Of a stretch of 64,000 nt of DNA, positions 1 through 10,171 are shown in pieces; the stretch's first letter is position 1, and the number at the start of each line of letters is the position of its first letter. The translations under genes and the position numbers were made by a program. The stretch lies in assembly GCF_024298865.1 (NCBI RefSeq), contig NZ_CP101161.1:3617227-3681226 (forward strand). The letters are read 5' to 3'. This stretch comes from Halorarius halobius. GTDB taxonomy: Archaea; Halobacteriota; Halobacteria; Halobacteriales; Haloarculaceae. Under the pieces are notes generated by a model that saw only the letters and a list, made by a program, of their open reading frames with translations, did not search any database and was not told where the DNA came from.

Positions 1-871
1 TGATGTCGAGCACCGACTCGCCGGTCCAGGTCACGTACGAGAGATACCCCCCAGTCGTGTGGACCACCTGGTCGGGCTCGCCCGTCGTCCCGGAGGTGTA
101 GATGACGAACAGCGGGTCGTCGGCCGCTCGCTCGACGGGGTCGACCGTCGCGCCCGCGTGGTCGTCGAGCAGTTCGCCGTAATCGACGTGGTCGTCGCTG
201 AGATACAGGTCGTCGTCCAGGCGGGTGACGACCACCGTCTCCACGTCGTGGTCGGCGGCCATCCGCGCGTTGTCGGCCTTGTTCTTCTGGTTGACCGCGG
301 TGCCGCGCCGGTAGTAGCCGTCGCAGGTGACGAGATACTCCGAGCCGGTGCCGTCGAGCCGTTCGGCGAGTTCGTCCGCGGAGAAGCCAGCGAACACGAC
401 GTTGTGGAGCGCCCCCAGTCGGGCACACGCCAGCATCACCACCGGCAGTTCCGGCATCACGGGCATGTACAGCGTCACCACGTCGCCGGCCTCGACGCCC
501 AGCGAGCGGAGCCCCGCCGCCGCCTCGTTCACTTCGTGGTAGAGGTCGAGATACGTGTACGTGCGCGACTCGCCGGTCGTCCCCTCCCAGCGGATGGCGA
601 CGTGGTTCTTCCGGTCGGCGAGATGCCTGTCGACGCAGTTGTACGAGGCGTTGAGCCGGCCGCCGTCGAACCAGCGGAGGGCGCCGTCCCGTTCGCGGAG
701 CACCTCGTCGTACGGCTCGGACCAGTCGAGCGTGTCGGCGGCCCGCGACCACGCGTCGGGGCCCTCGCGTTCGAACTGCTCCCGAAGATCCTCGGTGACG
801 TTCGCCCCCTCGACGAACGATGCGGGGGGCTGTATCGGCCCGTCGTGGTCGCCTACGTGGTCGCCTGCCAT
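1..871 (-). CDS. acs: acetyl-CoA synthetase, N-terminal part (cut by window edge)
   Basis: This AMP-forming acyl-CoA synthetase activates acetate to acetyl-CoA through an acetyl-adenylate. The visible 290 residues hold the N-terminal ACAS_N region (SYNCVDRHLADRKN, about residues 75-90) and the P-loop-like adenylate motif IYTSGTTGEP near residue 265. The C-terminal half lies beyond base 1. The ATG at 869-871 gives the usual haloarchaeal N-terminus, and a TTTTAAT box lies about 33-39 bases upstream. It is divergent from the ABC transporter pair. Acetate activation fits the propionyl/methylmalonyl and glutamate genes elsewhere in the window, although these are not in one operon. Other short acyl chains, such as propionate, cannot be excluded as substrate. 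Confidence 0.9.
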   Translation of the reverse strand, partial: MAGDHVGDHDGPIQPPASFVEGANVTEDLREQFEREGPDAWSRAADTLDWSEPYDEVLRERDGALRWFDGGRLNASYNCVDRHLADRKNHVAIRWEGTTGESRTYTYLDLYHEVNEAAAGLRSLGVEAGDVVTLYMPVMPELPVVMLACARLGALHNVVFAGFSADELAERLDGTGSEYLVTCDGYYRRGTAVNQKNKADNARMAADHDVETVVVTRLDDDLYLSDDHVDYGELLDDHAGATVDPVERAADDPLFVIYTSGTTGEPDQVVHTTGGYLSYVTWTGESVLDI

Positions 872-903
872 ACAGTCACGTCCGCCGATACGGTAATCAC
901 CGG

Positions 904-910
904 ATTAAAA
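904..910 (-). promoter_or_regulatory. TATA box for acs
   Basis: Read on the minus strand the box is TTTTAAT, 33-39 bases before the acs ATG. A transcript from it would have a leader of only a few bases. Confidence 0.45.
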
Positions 911-979
911 CGTTCGTCTAGCGACACCGCGTGAGAAGACTTTTACCGCCGCTGGCCGCCCCTCTGGTAGACGCCCTCC

Positions 980-1891
980 ATGTCAGCTATCCAGATAGAC
1001 GGCCTCACGAAACGGTTCGGCGACGTCGTCGCCGTCGACGACCTCTCGTTGTCGGTCGAGTCGGGCGAGGTGTTCGGCTTTCTCGGCCCGAACGGCGCCG
1101 GGAAGTCGACCACCATCAACGCGATGCTCGACTTCACCAAACCCACGTCGGGCCGCATCGAGGTGTTCGGCCACGACGCCAACCGCGGGTCGGTCGCCAT
1201 CCGTCGGCGTGCGGGCCTCCTCCTGGAAGGGTACGGCGCCTATCCGAACCTCACCGGCCGCGAACACGTCCAGCACGCCATCGACACGAAGGACGCCGAC
1301 GACGACGCCGGCGAACTGCTCGCTCGCGTGGGGCTGACGGACGCCGCCGACCGGCGGGCCGGCGGCTACTCGAAGGGGATGCGCCAGCGGATGGCGCTCG
1401 CCGTCGCGCTCGTCGGCGACCCGGACCTGCTCGTGTTGGACGAACCCTCGACGGGGCTGGACCCGAACGGCGCACGCACCCTGCGGGAACTCGTCCGCGA
1501 GGAGGCCGACCGCGGTGCGACCGTCTTCTTCTCGTCACACATCCTCGAACAGGTGGAGGCGGTCGCGGACCGCATCGGCATCCTGCTGGACGGTGACCTC
1601 GCCGCCGTCGGTGGCGTCGACGACCTGCGCCGCGAACTCGGCGCCGGCACCACGCTCGACGTCTCCGTGTCGGGCGCGCCAGACGCCCTGCTGGGTGACC
1701 TCCGCGCGCTCGACGGAGTGCGCGAGGTCCGCGCCCGGAACGGCCAGCTGGAGGTGGCCTGTGACGGCGACGGCAACACGAAACTCGCCGTGTTGCAGGC
1801 CGCGGCGGACGCGGGGGTCTACCGCGACTTCGCCCTCCGCGAGGCGTCGCTGGACGACGTGTTCTCGAAGTACACGGAGGCGGAAGCGTGA
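980..1891 (+). CDS. ABC transporter ATP-binding protein
   Basis: This 303-residue ATPase energises the membrane protein encoded immediately downstream. Visible motifs are Walker A GPNGAGKST (36-44), an ABC signature of the degenerate form YSKGMRQ (130-136), Walker B LLVLDEP (150-156) and the switch histidine in SSH (187). The extra C-terminal 80 residues are typical of the CcmA/NatA/Nos-type drug and multidrug exporter class. The stop codon overlaps the GTG start of the permease by 4 bases, so the two are translationally coupled. Exporter class is known from the family; the substrate cannot be read from sequence. Confidence 0.92.
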   Translation: MSAIQIDGLTKRFGDVVAVDDLSLSVESGEVFGFLGPNGAGKSTTINAMLDFTKPTSGRIEVFGHDANRGSVAIRRRAGLLLEGYGAYPNLTGREHVQHAIDTKDADDDAGELLARVGLTDAADRRAGGYSKGMRQRMALAVALVGDPDLLVLDEPSTGLDPNGARTLRELVREEADRGATVFFSSHILEQVEAVADRIGILLDGDLAAVGGVDDLRRELGAGTTLDVSVSGAPDALLGDLRALDGVREVRARNGQLEVACDGDGNTKLAVLQAAADAGVYRDFALREASLDDVFSKYTEAEA

Positions 1892-2876
1892 CGTACCGCG
1901 ACGTGTTCCGCCGGGACATCCGGAGCGTCTACCGGTCCCGGACCGGGACGGCGGTGGCGGCCATCATCGCGCTCACGACGGTGGTCGCCGTCGGCCTGTT
2001 CACGCTGGCGTCGAACGTCGCCCTGCTGGGTGCGGTCGGTGCCCTGCTGACGGTCGGGGCGCTCGTCGCGTTAGTGTTCATCGGCGACCCCAAGCAGATA
2101 GCCGGCGTCGTCGTCGCGTTCACGGCGCTCGCTATCGCCACCGCGCTCCTGTTGCGCGAGCCGACGGCCGGCTACGACCCGCGGCCCCCGATGCAGGTCG
2201 GCGTGCTCGCGGTCGGGACCGCCCTCTCCTTCGTCGTGCCGCTGGTCGCACTGCTGGGTAGTTACGCGGCCGTCGTCGGGGAGCGAGAGACCGGCTCCGT
2301 CCGGTTCCTGCTCGGCCTGCCGAACTCGCGGGACGACGCCTACCTCGGGAAGTTCCTCGCGCGGGCCGCGGTCGTCTGCGTGCCGCTCGTGGCCGCGCTC
2401 GCGCTCACGGGCGTCGTCGTCCAGTTGACGTTCCAGGACGGCTCGATGCTCGGCATGCTTGGGCTGGCCCTCGTCACGGTGCCGTACGCGCTGTTGTTCG
2501 TCGGCATCGGTCTCACCGCGTCGGCGTACGCCGACAGCTCCAACCGCGCGGTGGCGGTGGTCATCACGGTGTTCGCCGCGCTACGGGCCGGCTGGCCCGC
2601 GCTCCAGTGGCTCGGACTCCAGGGGATGCGCGAGGATTACGTCTACCCGAAGCCGGAGTGGTTCTTCTGGGTCGGGCGCGTCAACCCCATCAACGCCTAC
2701 GTGAAACTGACGACGCTGTTCGCGGAGTTCGAGTACGGTCACCCCCTGCTGACGAACCCGGACGAGACCATCTCGACGGTGGCGACGACGTACCCGTTCG
2801 CCGCCGCGGTCCTGCTGGCGTGGACCGTCGTCGCGCCGGTGTTCGGCCTGCTGTACTTCCGGAGCCGCGACCTACT

Positions 2877-2880
<4 letters not shown>
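1888..2880 (+). CDS. ABC-2 type membrane permease
   Basis: This 330-residue integral membrane partner of the preceding ATPase has a first cluster of hydrophobic segments (about residues 22-100) and a NosY/ABC-2 core with the conserved stretch VVGERETGSVRFLLGLP around residues 130-146, followed by more helices and a final one at the C-terminus. It starts at GTG (1888), overlapping the ATPase stop by 4 bases. Its TAG stop overlaps the TAA stop of the convergent mutase gene (2877-2880). The gene probably forms a two-component exporter with its neighbour. The unusual first third (four helices before the ABC-2 core) resembles haloarchaeal NosY-like proteins. Confidence 0.85.
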
Positions 2881-4577
<1,697 letters not shown>

Positions 4578-4731
4578 ACCCGCAATTCTCGCCGACCAAT
4601 CATTAACCGTTCGGGTAGGGGAGGGAGCCGCTACCGGGGCTTCGGACCGCGTTTTAGTGCGTACACGGACCACCGACCCCACGTGTCCCCTGTTCGCGCT
4701 CGGCGATGGAGTCCGGCCGTGAACCGGGGCG

Positions 4732-5541
4732 CTACTCCTCGTCTTGCAGCCGCTTGGTCGTCGCCACGAGCGGGTGGTGGGCGTAGTCGACTTCCTCGAT
4801 GTCCGCGATGGACTCGAGTTCCTCCTTGCGAGCGGTCTCGGCCATCCCGAGTTCGACCTGCTCGTCGAGGACGATGACGTACGCGTCCATCTCCTCGATG
4901 CCCAGTTGGCTGGCGGCCTTCACGCGGTGGTGGCCGTCGGCGAGCAACAGTTCCCCCCCGTTGTCGATGACGACCAGCGGCTCCGCGAGCCCGTTCTCCA
5001 GTTCGTAGCTCCGGCCCTCCAGTTCGTCTGTGTACACCTTGCTCTGGGTGGGCGTGAGATCCGCCAGTCGGACGGTCCGGCGCTCCTCGGTGGCGCCTAC
5101 CTCGTGGATGCTCTGGAGCGTGCGCTTCAGTTTGTCCACCTTGTCGGGGGTGGCGCGCTCTATCTGCGAGCGGATGACGTCGGCGTTCGAGATGATGCCC
5201 ACGAGGTTACCCGCGTCGTCGACGACGGGGAGCCGCTGGATACCCGACCGGAGGATGACCCGGGCCGCGTCCGTAATCTTCATCTCCGGGTGCGCGACGA
5301 TGAGGTCGTCGGACATCACCTTGAAGATGGGGTCGTTGTCGGCCGCGAGTAGCAGGTCGCGCGCCGAGATGAACCCCTCGACGCGGCGGCCGTCACACAC
5401 CGGGAACCCGGAGTGGGCCTCCTTCGACTCCGCGATACGGCGGGCCACCTCGGCGACCGTGTCGTCCGGCGAGACGGTCGCCACGTCCTGTGTCATGTAG
5501 TCGCGGACCTGGGGCTTCCCATCGAGTACGCCCTTCGACAT
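4732..5541 (-). CDS. tandem CBS-domain protein with C-terminal ParB-like domain
   Basis: This 269-residue protein begins with two CBS repeats (about residues 10-68 and 75-132; motifs DYMTQDVATVSPDDTV and GIISNADVI). CBS pairs usually bind adenine nucleotides and regulate an attached domain. The second half (about 150-235) resembles the ParB N-terminal/sulfiredoxin fold, including LLLADGHHRVKAASQLG, where GxHR is the nucleotide-binding signature of that fold. No helix-turn-helix follows, so it is not a chromosome-partition ParB. The family is seen in Euryarchaeota as a standalone protein; its role is unknown. It lies between genes of unrelated function and is probably monocistronic. Confidence 0.82.
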   Translation of the reverse strand: MSKGVLDGKPQVRDYMTQDVATVSPDDTVAEVARRIAESKEAHSGFPVCDGRRVEGFISARDLLLAADNDPIFKVMSDDLIVAHPEMKITDAARVILRSGIQRLPVVDDAGNLVGIISNADVIRSQIERATPDKVDKLKRTLQSIHEVGATEERRTVRLADLTPTQSKVYTDELEGRSYELENGLAEPLVVIDNGGELLLADGHHRVKAASQLGIEEMDAYVIVLDEQVELGMAETARKEELESIADIEEVDYAHHPLVATTKRLQDEE

Positions 5542-5567
5542 CAGGCGTTCGTCCGACGCGACGACGC

Positions 5568-5572
5568 AAAAA
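5568..5572 (-). terminator. T-tract after the DHH gene, also possible TATA of CBS-ParB gene
   Basis: On the minus strand a G-rich stretch is followed by TTTTT, about 20 bases after the DHH phosphoesterase stop and 27-31 bases before the next start. Either role (archaeal T-tract terminator or promoter element) is possible. Confidence 0.35.
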
Positions 5573-5589
5573 CCCCCCGTTCGAGCCGC

Positions 5590-7074
5590 TCAGTTCTCGG
5601 TCTCGAGGTCGTCGAGCGGGCGGGTCCCGCCGCCGGTCCCGATGTACTGCTCGTCGGCGTACACCGCGGTCGCCGCGCGGTTCGGCCCGGTGTCGAGCGT
5701 CTCGAAGAACCGCTCGGTGATGACCTCGCTCACCCGCTCGTCGGCCTCCTCCTCGCCCTCCTCGACGAGCGCACCGACCGGTATCTGTGCGCCCGCCATG
5801 TCGGCGTGCCCGCCCGCGCTCCCTATCTGTCCGAACGCCTCGCGGAGCGCCTCGCCGATGTCGAGGTCGCTACCCCGCGAGCGCGCCGAGGCGAACACGG
5901 TGCCGTCCATCGAGCCGTACACGAGCGTCGTCTCGATGCCCTCCATCCCGAGCAGGCGGTCGGCCGCCTGCGCCAGCGCGTCGCGGTCGCCGACCTGCCC
6001 GACGTACGACAGCACCACCGAGTCGCGCACCTCGCGGTCGGTGATGGCGCGCGCGAGGATGTCGAACGTCTCGGGGCTGACCGACGGCGACTCGATGCGC
6101 TCCAGGGTCGCGCCGTCGACGTACGGCATCAGGTCGGCGGCGGCCTCGAAGTCGGCGGTCGACACCTCCCGCGAGAAGTCGTCGGTGTCGGTGTGGATGC
6201 CAAAGAGGAGGCCCGTCGCCAGCGGCGGCGAGGGGTCGATGCCCAGCGCCCGCATGTAGCCGACCAGAAGCGTCGAGGTCGACCCCACGTCCGACCGGAG
6301 GTCGACGAACCGAGCCTCGACGGGGGCACGCGGCGGGTGGTGGTCGATGACCACGTCGACGGGCATCCCTTCAGGCAGTTGGTCGTTGACGCCCGGCCGC
6401 GAGTGGTCGACCAGCGCGATGCCGCCGAAGCGGTCGAGGTCCGGCTCCGAGAGGTTCGTCAACTCGAACTCCAGCAGGTTGACCAGCGCGCGGTTCTCCT
6501 GGTGGCTGATGTCGCCGAAGTAGCAGGCCTCGGCGGGTGTGCCCGCTCGCTCCGCGACGTGTTTGAGCGCGACGGCGCTGGCGATGGCGTCCGGGTCGGG
6601 GTTGTCGTGGGCGACGACCGCGAGCGGCCCGTCGATATCACGGAGGACGCGGCGGAGTCGCCGGGTGCGGAGCCCGTCGTCGCCGATTCGCTCCATCAGG
6701 AACTCGGCGATGGCCTCGCGGGGGTCGACCACCCGGTCGGCGTGGGCCGCGAGCGCGGCCACGCTCTCGTCGGTGGGCGACCGGCCGGCGAACGCCAGCA
6801 GATGCGCGTCCGGGTAGCGCTCGCGCGCGAGGCGTGCGACCGTCTCGTTCTCGGCGGGGTCGTCGCCCCCGACGACGACAGTCTCGGGGGAAAAGCCGAG
6901 TTCGCCGTAGGAGGTCGGGTCGGTCGGGTCGCCGAGCGTCGCCGTCACGCCCTCGGCTCTGAGCGTCTCGACGCGGTGCTCGTCGGCGGTGACGACGAGC
7001 GTCCGGTCGCCGTCTCCCTGGACGGCGAGGCGGCGACCGACCGACCCGCACCCGAGAACGAGGCGGGAACTCAT
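5590..7074 (-). CDS. TrkA_N + DHH/DHHA1 phosphoesterase
   Basis: This 494-residue fusion has a Rossmann-like TrkA N-terminal domain (residues 4-120; GCGSVGRRL glycine motif), a DHH phosphoesterase domain with HDNPDPD (156-162), a GDISHQENRAL block, LVDHSRP and the eponymous DHH at 244-246, and a C-terminal DHHA1 domain with GGHADMAGAQ. DHH/DHHA1 proteins hydrolyse nanoRNA, pAp or cyclic dinucleotides using Mn2+. The N-terminal nucleotide-binding domain suggests ligand control, as in GdpP/DHH-TrkA architectures of haloarchaea. The start is supported by a CTAAAAC-type box (minus-strand GTTTTAG) 24-30 bases upstream. The exact substrate is not deducible. Confidence 0.86.
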   Translation of the reverse strand: MSSRLVLGCGSVGRRLAVQGDGDRTLVVTADEHRVETLRAEGVTATLGDPTDPTSYGELGFSPETVVVGGDDPAENETVARLARERYPDAHLLAFAGRSPTDESVAALAAHADRVVDPREAIAEFLMERIGDDGLRTRRLRRVLRDIDGPLAVVAHDNPDPDAIASAVALKHVAERAGTPAEACYFGDISHQENRALVNLLEFELTNLSEPDLDRFGGIALVDHSRPGVNDQLPEGMPVDVVIDHHPPRAPVEARFVDLRSDVGSTSTLLVGYMRALGIDPSPPLATGLLFGIHTDTDDFSREVSTADFEAAADLMPYVDGATLERIESPSVSPETFDILARAITDREVRDSVVLSYVGQVGDRDALAQAADRLLGMEGIETTLVYGSMDGTVFASARSRGSDLDIGEALREAFGQIGSAGGHADMAGAQIPVGALVEEGEEEADERVSEVITERFFETLDTGPNRAATAVYADEQYIGTGGGTRPLDDLETEN

Positions 7075-7138
7075 ACGCTCGGATACCTCGCCGACGGGCT
7101 AAAACCCTCCGCAAGCGGAGTCGACGGGGCCGGCCGCG

Positions 7139-8617
7139 TCAGAACATCGCGGCCGCGGCGTCGAACGCCTGCCCCGAGAAGAAGCCGAGCGCGGGCAGCA
7201 ACGCGACCGTGACGACGGCCGCCGCGACGACCGCGGCGTACAGCCCGGTCGGGTAGCCGTTCACCGAGACGTCGCCGTCCGGCTCCTCTATCCACATCGC
7301 CTTCACGACGCGGCTGTAGTAGAACAGCGACAGCGCGCTGTTGATGGCCAGCGCCGCGCCGAGCCAGACGACGCCCGCGCTGACGGTGCCCATCAAGAGG
7401 AAGTACTTCGAGAGGAACCCGCCGCCGACCGGCAGGCCCGCAAGCGAGAACAGGAACACCGTCATGGCGACGCAGGCGACGGGCGCCTGCTTCGCCAGCC
7501 CGTTGTAGTCCTGGAACGTCCGGCCGACGCCCCAGTACTCCGCCAAGGCGACGAACAGGAACGCGCCGGTGTTCATGAACCCGTAGACGAGCAGATGGAG
7601 CATCCCCGCACCGAGCACCAGCCCCTGGTTCCCGGTGCCGGTCAGCGCCGCCAGCCCGATGAGCACGTAGCCCGCCTGCCCGACCGAGGAGTAGGCGAGC
7701 ATCCGCTTGACGTTCTCCTGGGTGGCGGCCGCGAAGTTGCCGAGCGTCATCGTCACCAGCGCCAGCACCTGCACGGCGAGCACCCAGTTGATGTCGAGGT
7801 ACACCTCCTGGATGGGGAAGGCGACGACCATCACGCGGAAGGCCAGCGCGAACCCGGCGGCCTTCGAGGCCGACGAGAGGAACGCCGAGATGGGCGCGGG
7901 TGCGCCCTCGTAGGCCTCCGGCGCCCAGAAGTGGAACGGGACGCTCGCGGTCTTGAACGCGAACCCGCCCAGCACCATCAGCACGCCGACGCCGAGGATA
8001 CCCCCGAGACCGGTGTCGGCGACGCCCGCGGCGACCTGGTCAAGCAGGAGCGAGCCGGAGACCCCGTACACCAGCGAGATGCCGTACGCGAACACCGACG
8101 ACGAGAGCGCGCCGATGAGGAAGTACTTCAGCCCCGCCTCGACGGAGCCGCGGTTCTTCTTCAGGAACGCGACCAGCGCGTACGACGGGAGGCTGGCCAA
8201 CTCGAGCGCGACGAAGCCGACCGCCAGCGAGCCGGCGGCGGCCATCAGCGTCATCCCGGTCGCCGCCAGCACGACGAGCATGTAGTACTCGGCCTGGTAG
8301 TCCAGGTCCTCGAGATAGTCGAGGCTGGCGAGACACACCAGCGCGGTGACGCTGGTGAAGATGAACTGGAAGAACAGCGCCATCCCGTCGACGACGAGCT
8401 GGCCGCCGTACAGTTCGACCGGCGGCGAGCCGACGCCGGCCGCCAGGTAGACGCCGGAGACGGCCATCGACGCGAGCGCGCCGACGAACGCGATGCCGGC
8501 GAGCACCGGGTTGTTGCTCGAATCGGGGTCGATGCTGTCGAACACGAACAGGGCAAGCGCCGTGACGCCGAGCACGAGCGTCGGCGCGACGGCCGCCCAG
8601 TCGGGAGTTATCGCCAT
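7139..8617 (-). CDS. nuoN: complex I subunit N (proton-pumping antiporter-like)
   Basis: The 492 residues form about 14 predicted membrane helices of the ND2/NuoN family. Conserved antiporter features include ELASLPSYALVAFLKKN (TM5 glutamate), the lysine-bearing GGFAFKTASVPFHFWAPEAY and the later VKRMLAYSSVGQAGY. It is the last gene of the complex I cluster; its ATG abuts the nuoM TAA with no spacer. In the complex it forms the proton channel nearest the K/A/J side and pumps protons across the membrane. Its length is normal for the family. Confidence 0.96.
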   Translation of the reverse strand: MAITPDWAAVAPTLVLGVTALALFVFDSIDPDSSNNPVLAGIAFVGALASMAVSGVYLAAGVGSPPVELYGGQLVVDGMALFFQFIFTSVTALVCLASLDYLEDLDYQAEYYMLVVLAATGMTLMAAAGSLAVGFVALELASLPSYALVAFLKKNRGSVEAGLKYFLIGALSSSVFAYGISLVYGVSGSLLLDQVAAGVADTGLGGILGVGVLMVLGGFAFKTASVPFHFWAPEAYEGAPAPISAFLSSASKAAGFALAFRVMVVAFPIQEVYLDINWVLAVQVLALVTMTLGNFAAATQENVKRMLAYSSVGQAGYVLIGLAALTGTGNQGLVLGAGMLHLLVYGFMNTGAFLFVALAEYWGVGRTFQDYNGLAKQAPVACVAMTVFLFSLAGLPVGGGFLSKYFLLMGTVSAGVVWLGAALAINSALSLFYYSRVVKAMWIEEPDGDVSVNGYPTGLYAAVVAAAVVTVALLPALGFFSGQAFDAAAAMF

Positions 8618-10171
8618 TTACGGAGCACCTCCGAGAGCCGCAACGTTGTCGGGCAGGACCGGCACCACCGCGTCGGTGATCATGTCGAACGCCAGGTCAC
8701 CGGGGAACGACCCGAGCGCGATGATGAACACGACGAGCACCAGAAGCGGCACCACGTCGTGGAGGTCCGCACGGACGACCTCGTAGTCGGTGTCCGAGCG
8801 GAACTCGCCGAACAGCGTCCGCTGCATCGCGAACAGCAGGTAGCCGGCCACGATGACGATGCCGAACATCGCCGCCGCCGTGAACAGCGGAGCGCCCGCA
8901 AAGGCCGCACCGAACGAGCCGACGAACACGTAGAACTCCGCGGCGAACCCGGCCATCAGCGGCAGACCCATGTAGCCGAACGAGCCGGCGAGGAACGCGC
9001 CGACGGTGACGGGCATCTTCTCGGCGAGCCCGGACATGTCGCCGACCATCCGCGTGTGGGTCGTGTTGTAGATGACGCCGACGCAGGCGAACAGCAGGCC
9101 GGAGATGAGACCGTGGGAGAGCATCTGGAACGTCGCGCCGCCGACGCCGTAGACGGTGTACGCCACCAGCCCGAGGATGACGTACCCCATCGACGACACC
9201 GACGAGTAGGCGACGATGCGCTTGAGGTCCTCCTGGGCGAGCGCCAACAGCGCCCCGTAGATGACCGACACCACCGCGAACAGCGCTATCAGCGGCGCGT
9301 AGTCGGTGGCGACGCCCGGCAACATGGTGAAGTTGAACCGGAGCAGGGCGTACGTCCCCATCTTCAGCAGGACGCCCGCCAGCATCACCGACGCGGGCGT
9401 CGGGGCCTCGACGTGCGCGTCGGGGAGCCACGTGTGGAACGGGACGACGGGCACCTTCACCGCGAAGCCGACGAACATCGCGAAGAAGGCGAGCGTCGCC
9501 ACCGACACCGCCGGAATCCCCGCGAGCGAGCCGAGTTCGCCCGCGCGAATCGCCTGTGCGATTGCCGGCATGTCGAGCGACGTGATGGAGTCGCCGAGGC
9601 CGAAGACGAGCGCGAAGAACCCCAGGAACATCACCAGCGACGCGATGTTCGTGTAGACGAAGAACTTGATGGCGGCGTACTTCCGGCGCGCGCCGCCCCA
9701 GACGCCGATGAGGAAGTACATCGGCACGAGCACGCCCTCCCAGAACACGAACCAGACGAAGAAGTCGAGCGCGGCGAACACGCCGACCAGCATCGCCTCC
9801 ATGAACAGCATCAGCCCGTAGAACTGGCTCTGCCGCTCGTCGATGGGCGTCCACGACGAGAGGATGGCCAGCGTCGTCAACAGCGTCGACAGCACGACCA
9901 GCGGCATCGAGATGCCGTCGAGTCCGACGTGCCACGAGAGGTCGTACGGGCCGACCGTTATCCACTCGGCGGTCGTCTCGAAGGCGAGTTGGGTGCTCGG
10001 GTCCGCGAGCAGGGCGTTGCCCGCCCCCTCGAAAACGGCGTACATGTACAGCGACACCGCAAGCGGCGCGAGCGAGATGCCCAACGCGGCCTTCGGCGCC
10101 CAGTCGTCGGGCAGGAAGAACACCGCCGCGGCGCCGAGCAGACACAGCGCGAGCAGGAGTTCTATCATCAT
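8618..10171 (-). CDS. nuoM: complex I subunit M (proton-pumping antiporter-like)
   Basis: This 517-residue ND4/NuoM-type polytopic subunit carries SWHVGLDGISMPLVVLSTLL, the TM5-region glutamate in FFVWFVFWEGVLVPMYFLIG, FAVKVPVVPFHTWLPDAHVE with the channel lysine and EDLKRIVAYSSVSSMGY. The start is taken as the first of two adjacent ATGs (10171), giving the 4-base ATGA overlap with nuoL; an in-frame GTG three codons earlier is less likely. The product is the middle antiporter-like module of the membrane arm. It lies between nuoL and nuoN in one transcript. Confidence 0.96.
   Translation of the reverse strand: MMIELLLALCLLGAAAVFFLPDDWAPKAALGISLAPLAVSLYMYAVFEGAGNALLADPSTQLAFETTAEWITVGPYDLSWHVGLDGISMPLVVLSTLLTTLAILSSWTPIDERQSQFYGLMLFMEAMLVGVFAALDFFVWFVFWEGVLVPMYFLIGVWGGARRKYAAIKFFVYTNIASLVMFLGFFALVFGLGDSITSLDMPAIAQAIRAGELGSLAGIPAVSVATLAFFAMFVGFAVKVPVVPFHTWLPDAHVEAPTPASVMLAGVLLKMGTYALLRFNFTMLPGVATDYAPLIALFAVVSVIYGALLALAQEDLKRIVAYSSVSSMGYVILGLVAYTVYGVGGATFQMLSHGLISGLLFACVGVIYNTTHTRMVGDMSGLAEKMPVTVGAFLAGSFGYMGLPLMAGFAAEFYVFVGSFGAAFAGAPLFTAAAMFGIVIVAGYLLFAMQRTLFGEFRSDTDYEVVRADLHDVVPLLVLVVFIIALGSFPGDLAFDMITDAVVPVLPDNVAALGGAP

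Noticed and set aside
4578-4682. Extension of the mutase by 35 residues to an upstream start
   Set aside because: The extension runs through the likely TATA box and is not like known mutases; MFDEEELEEI is the natural N-terminus.
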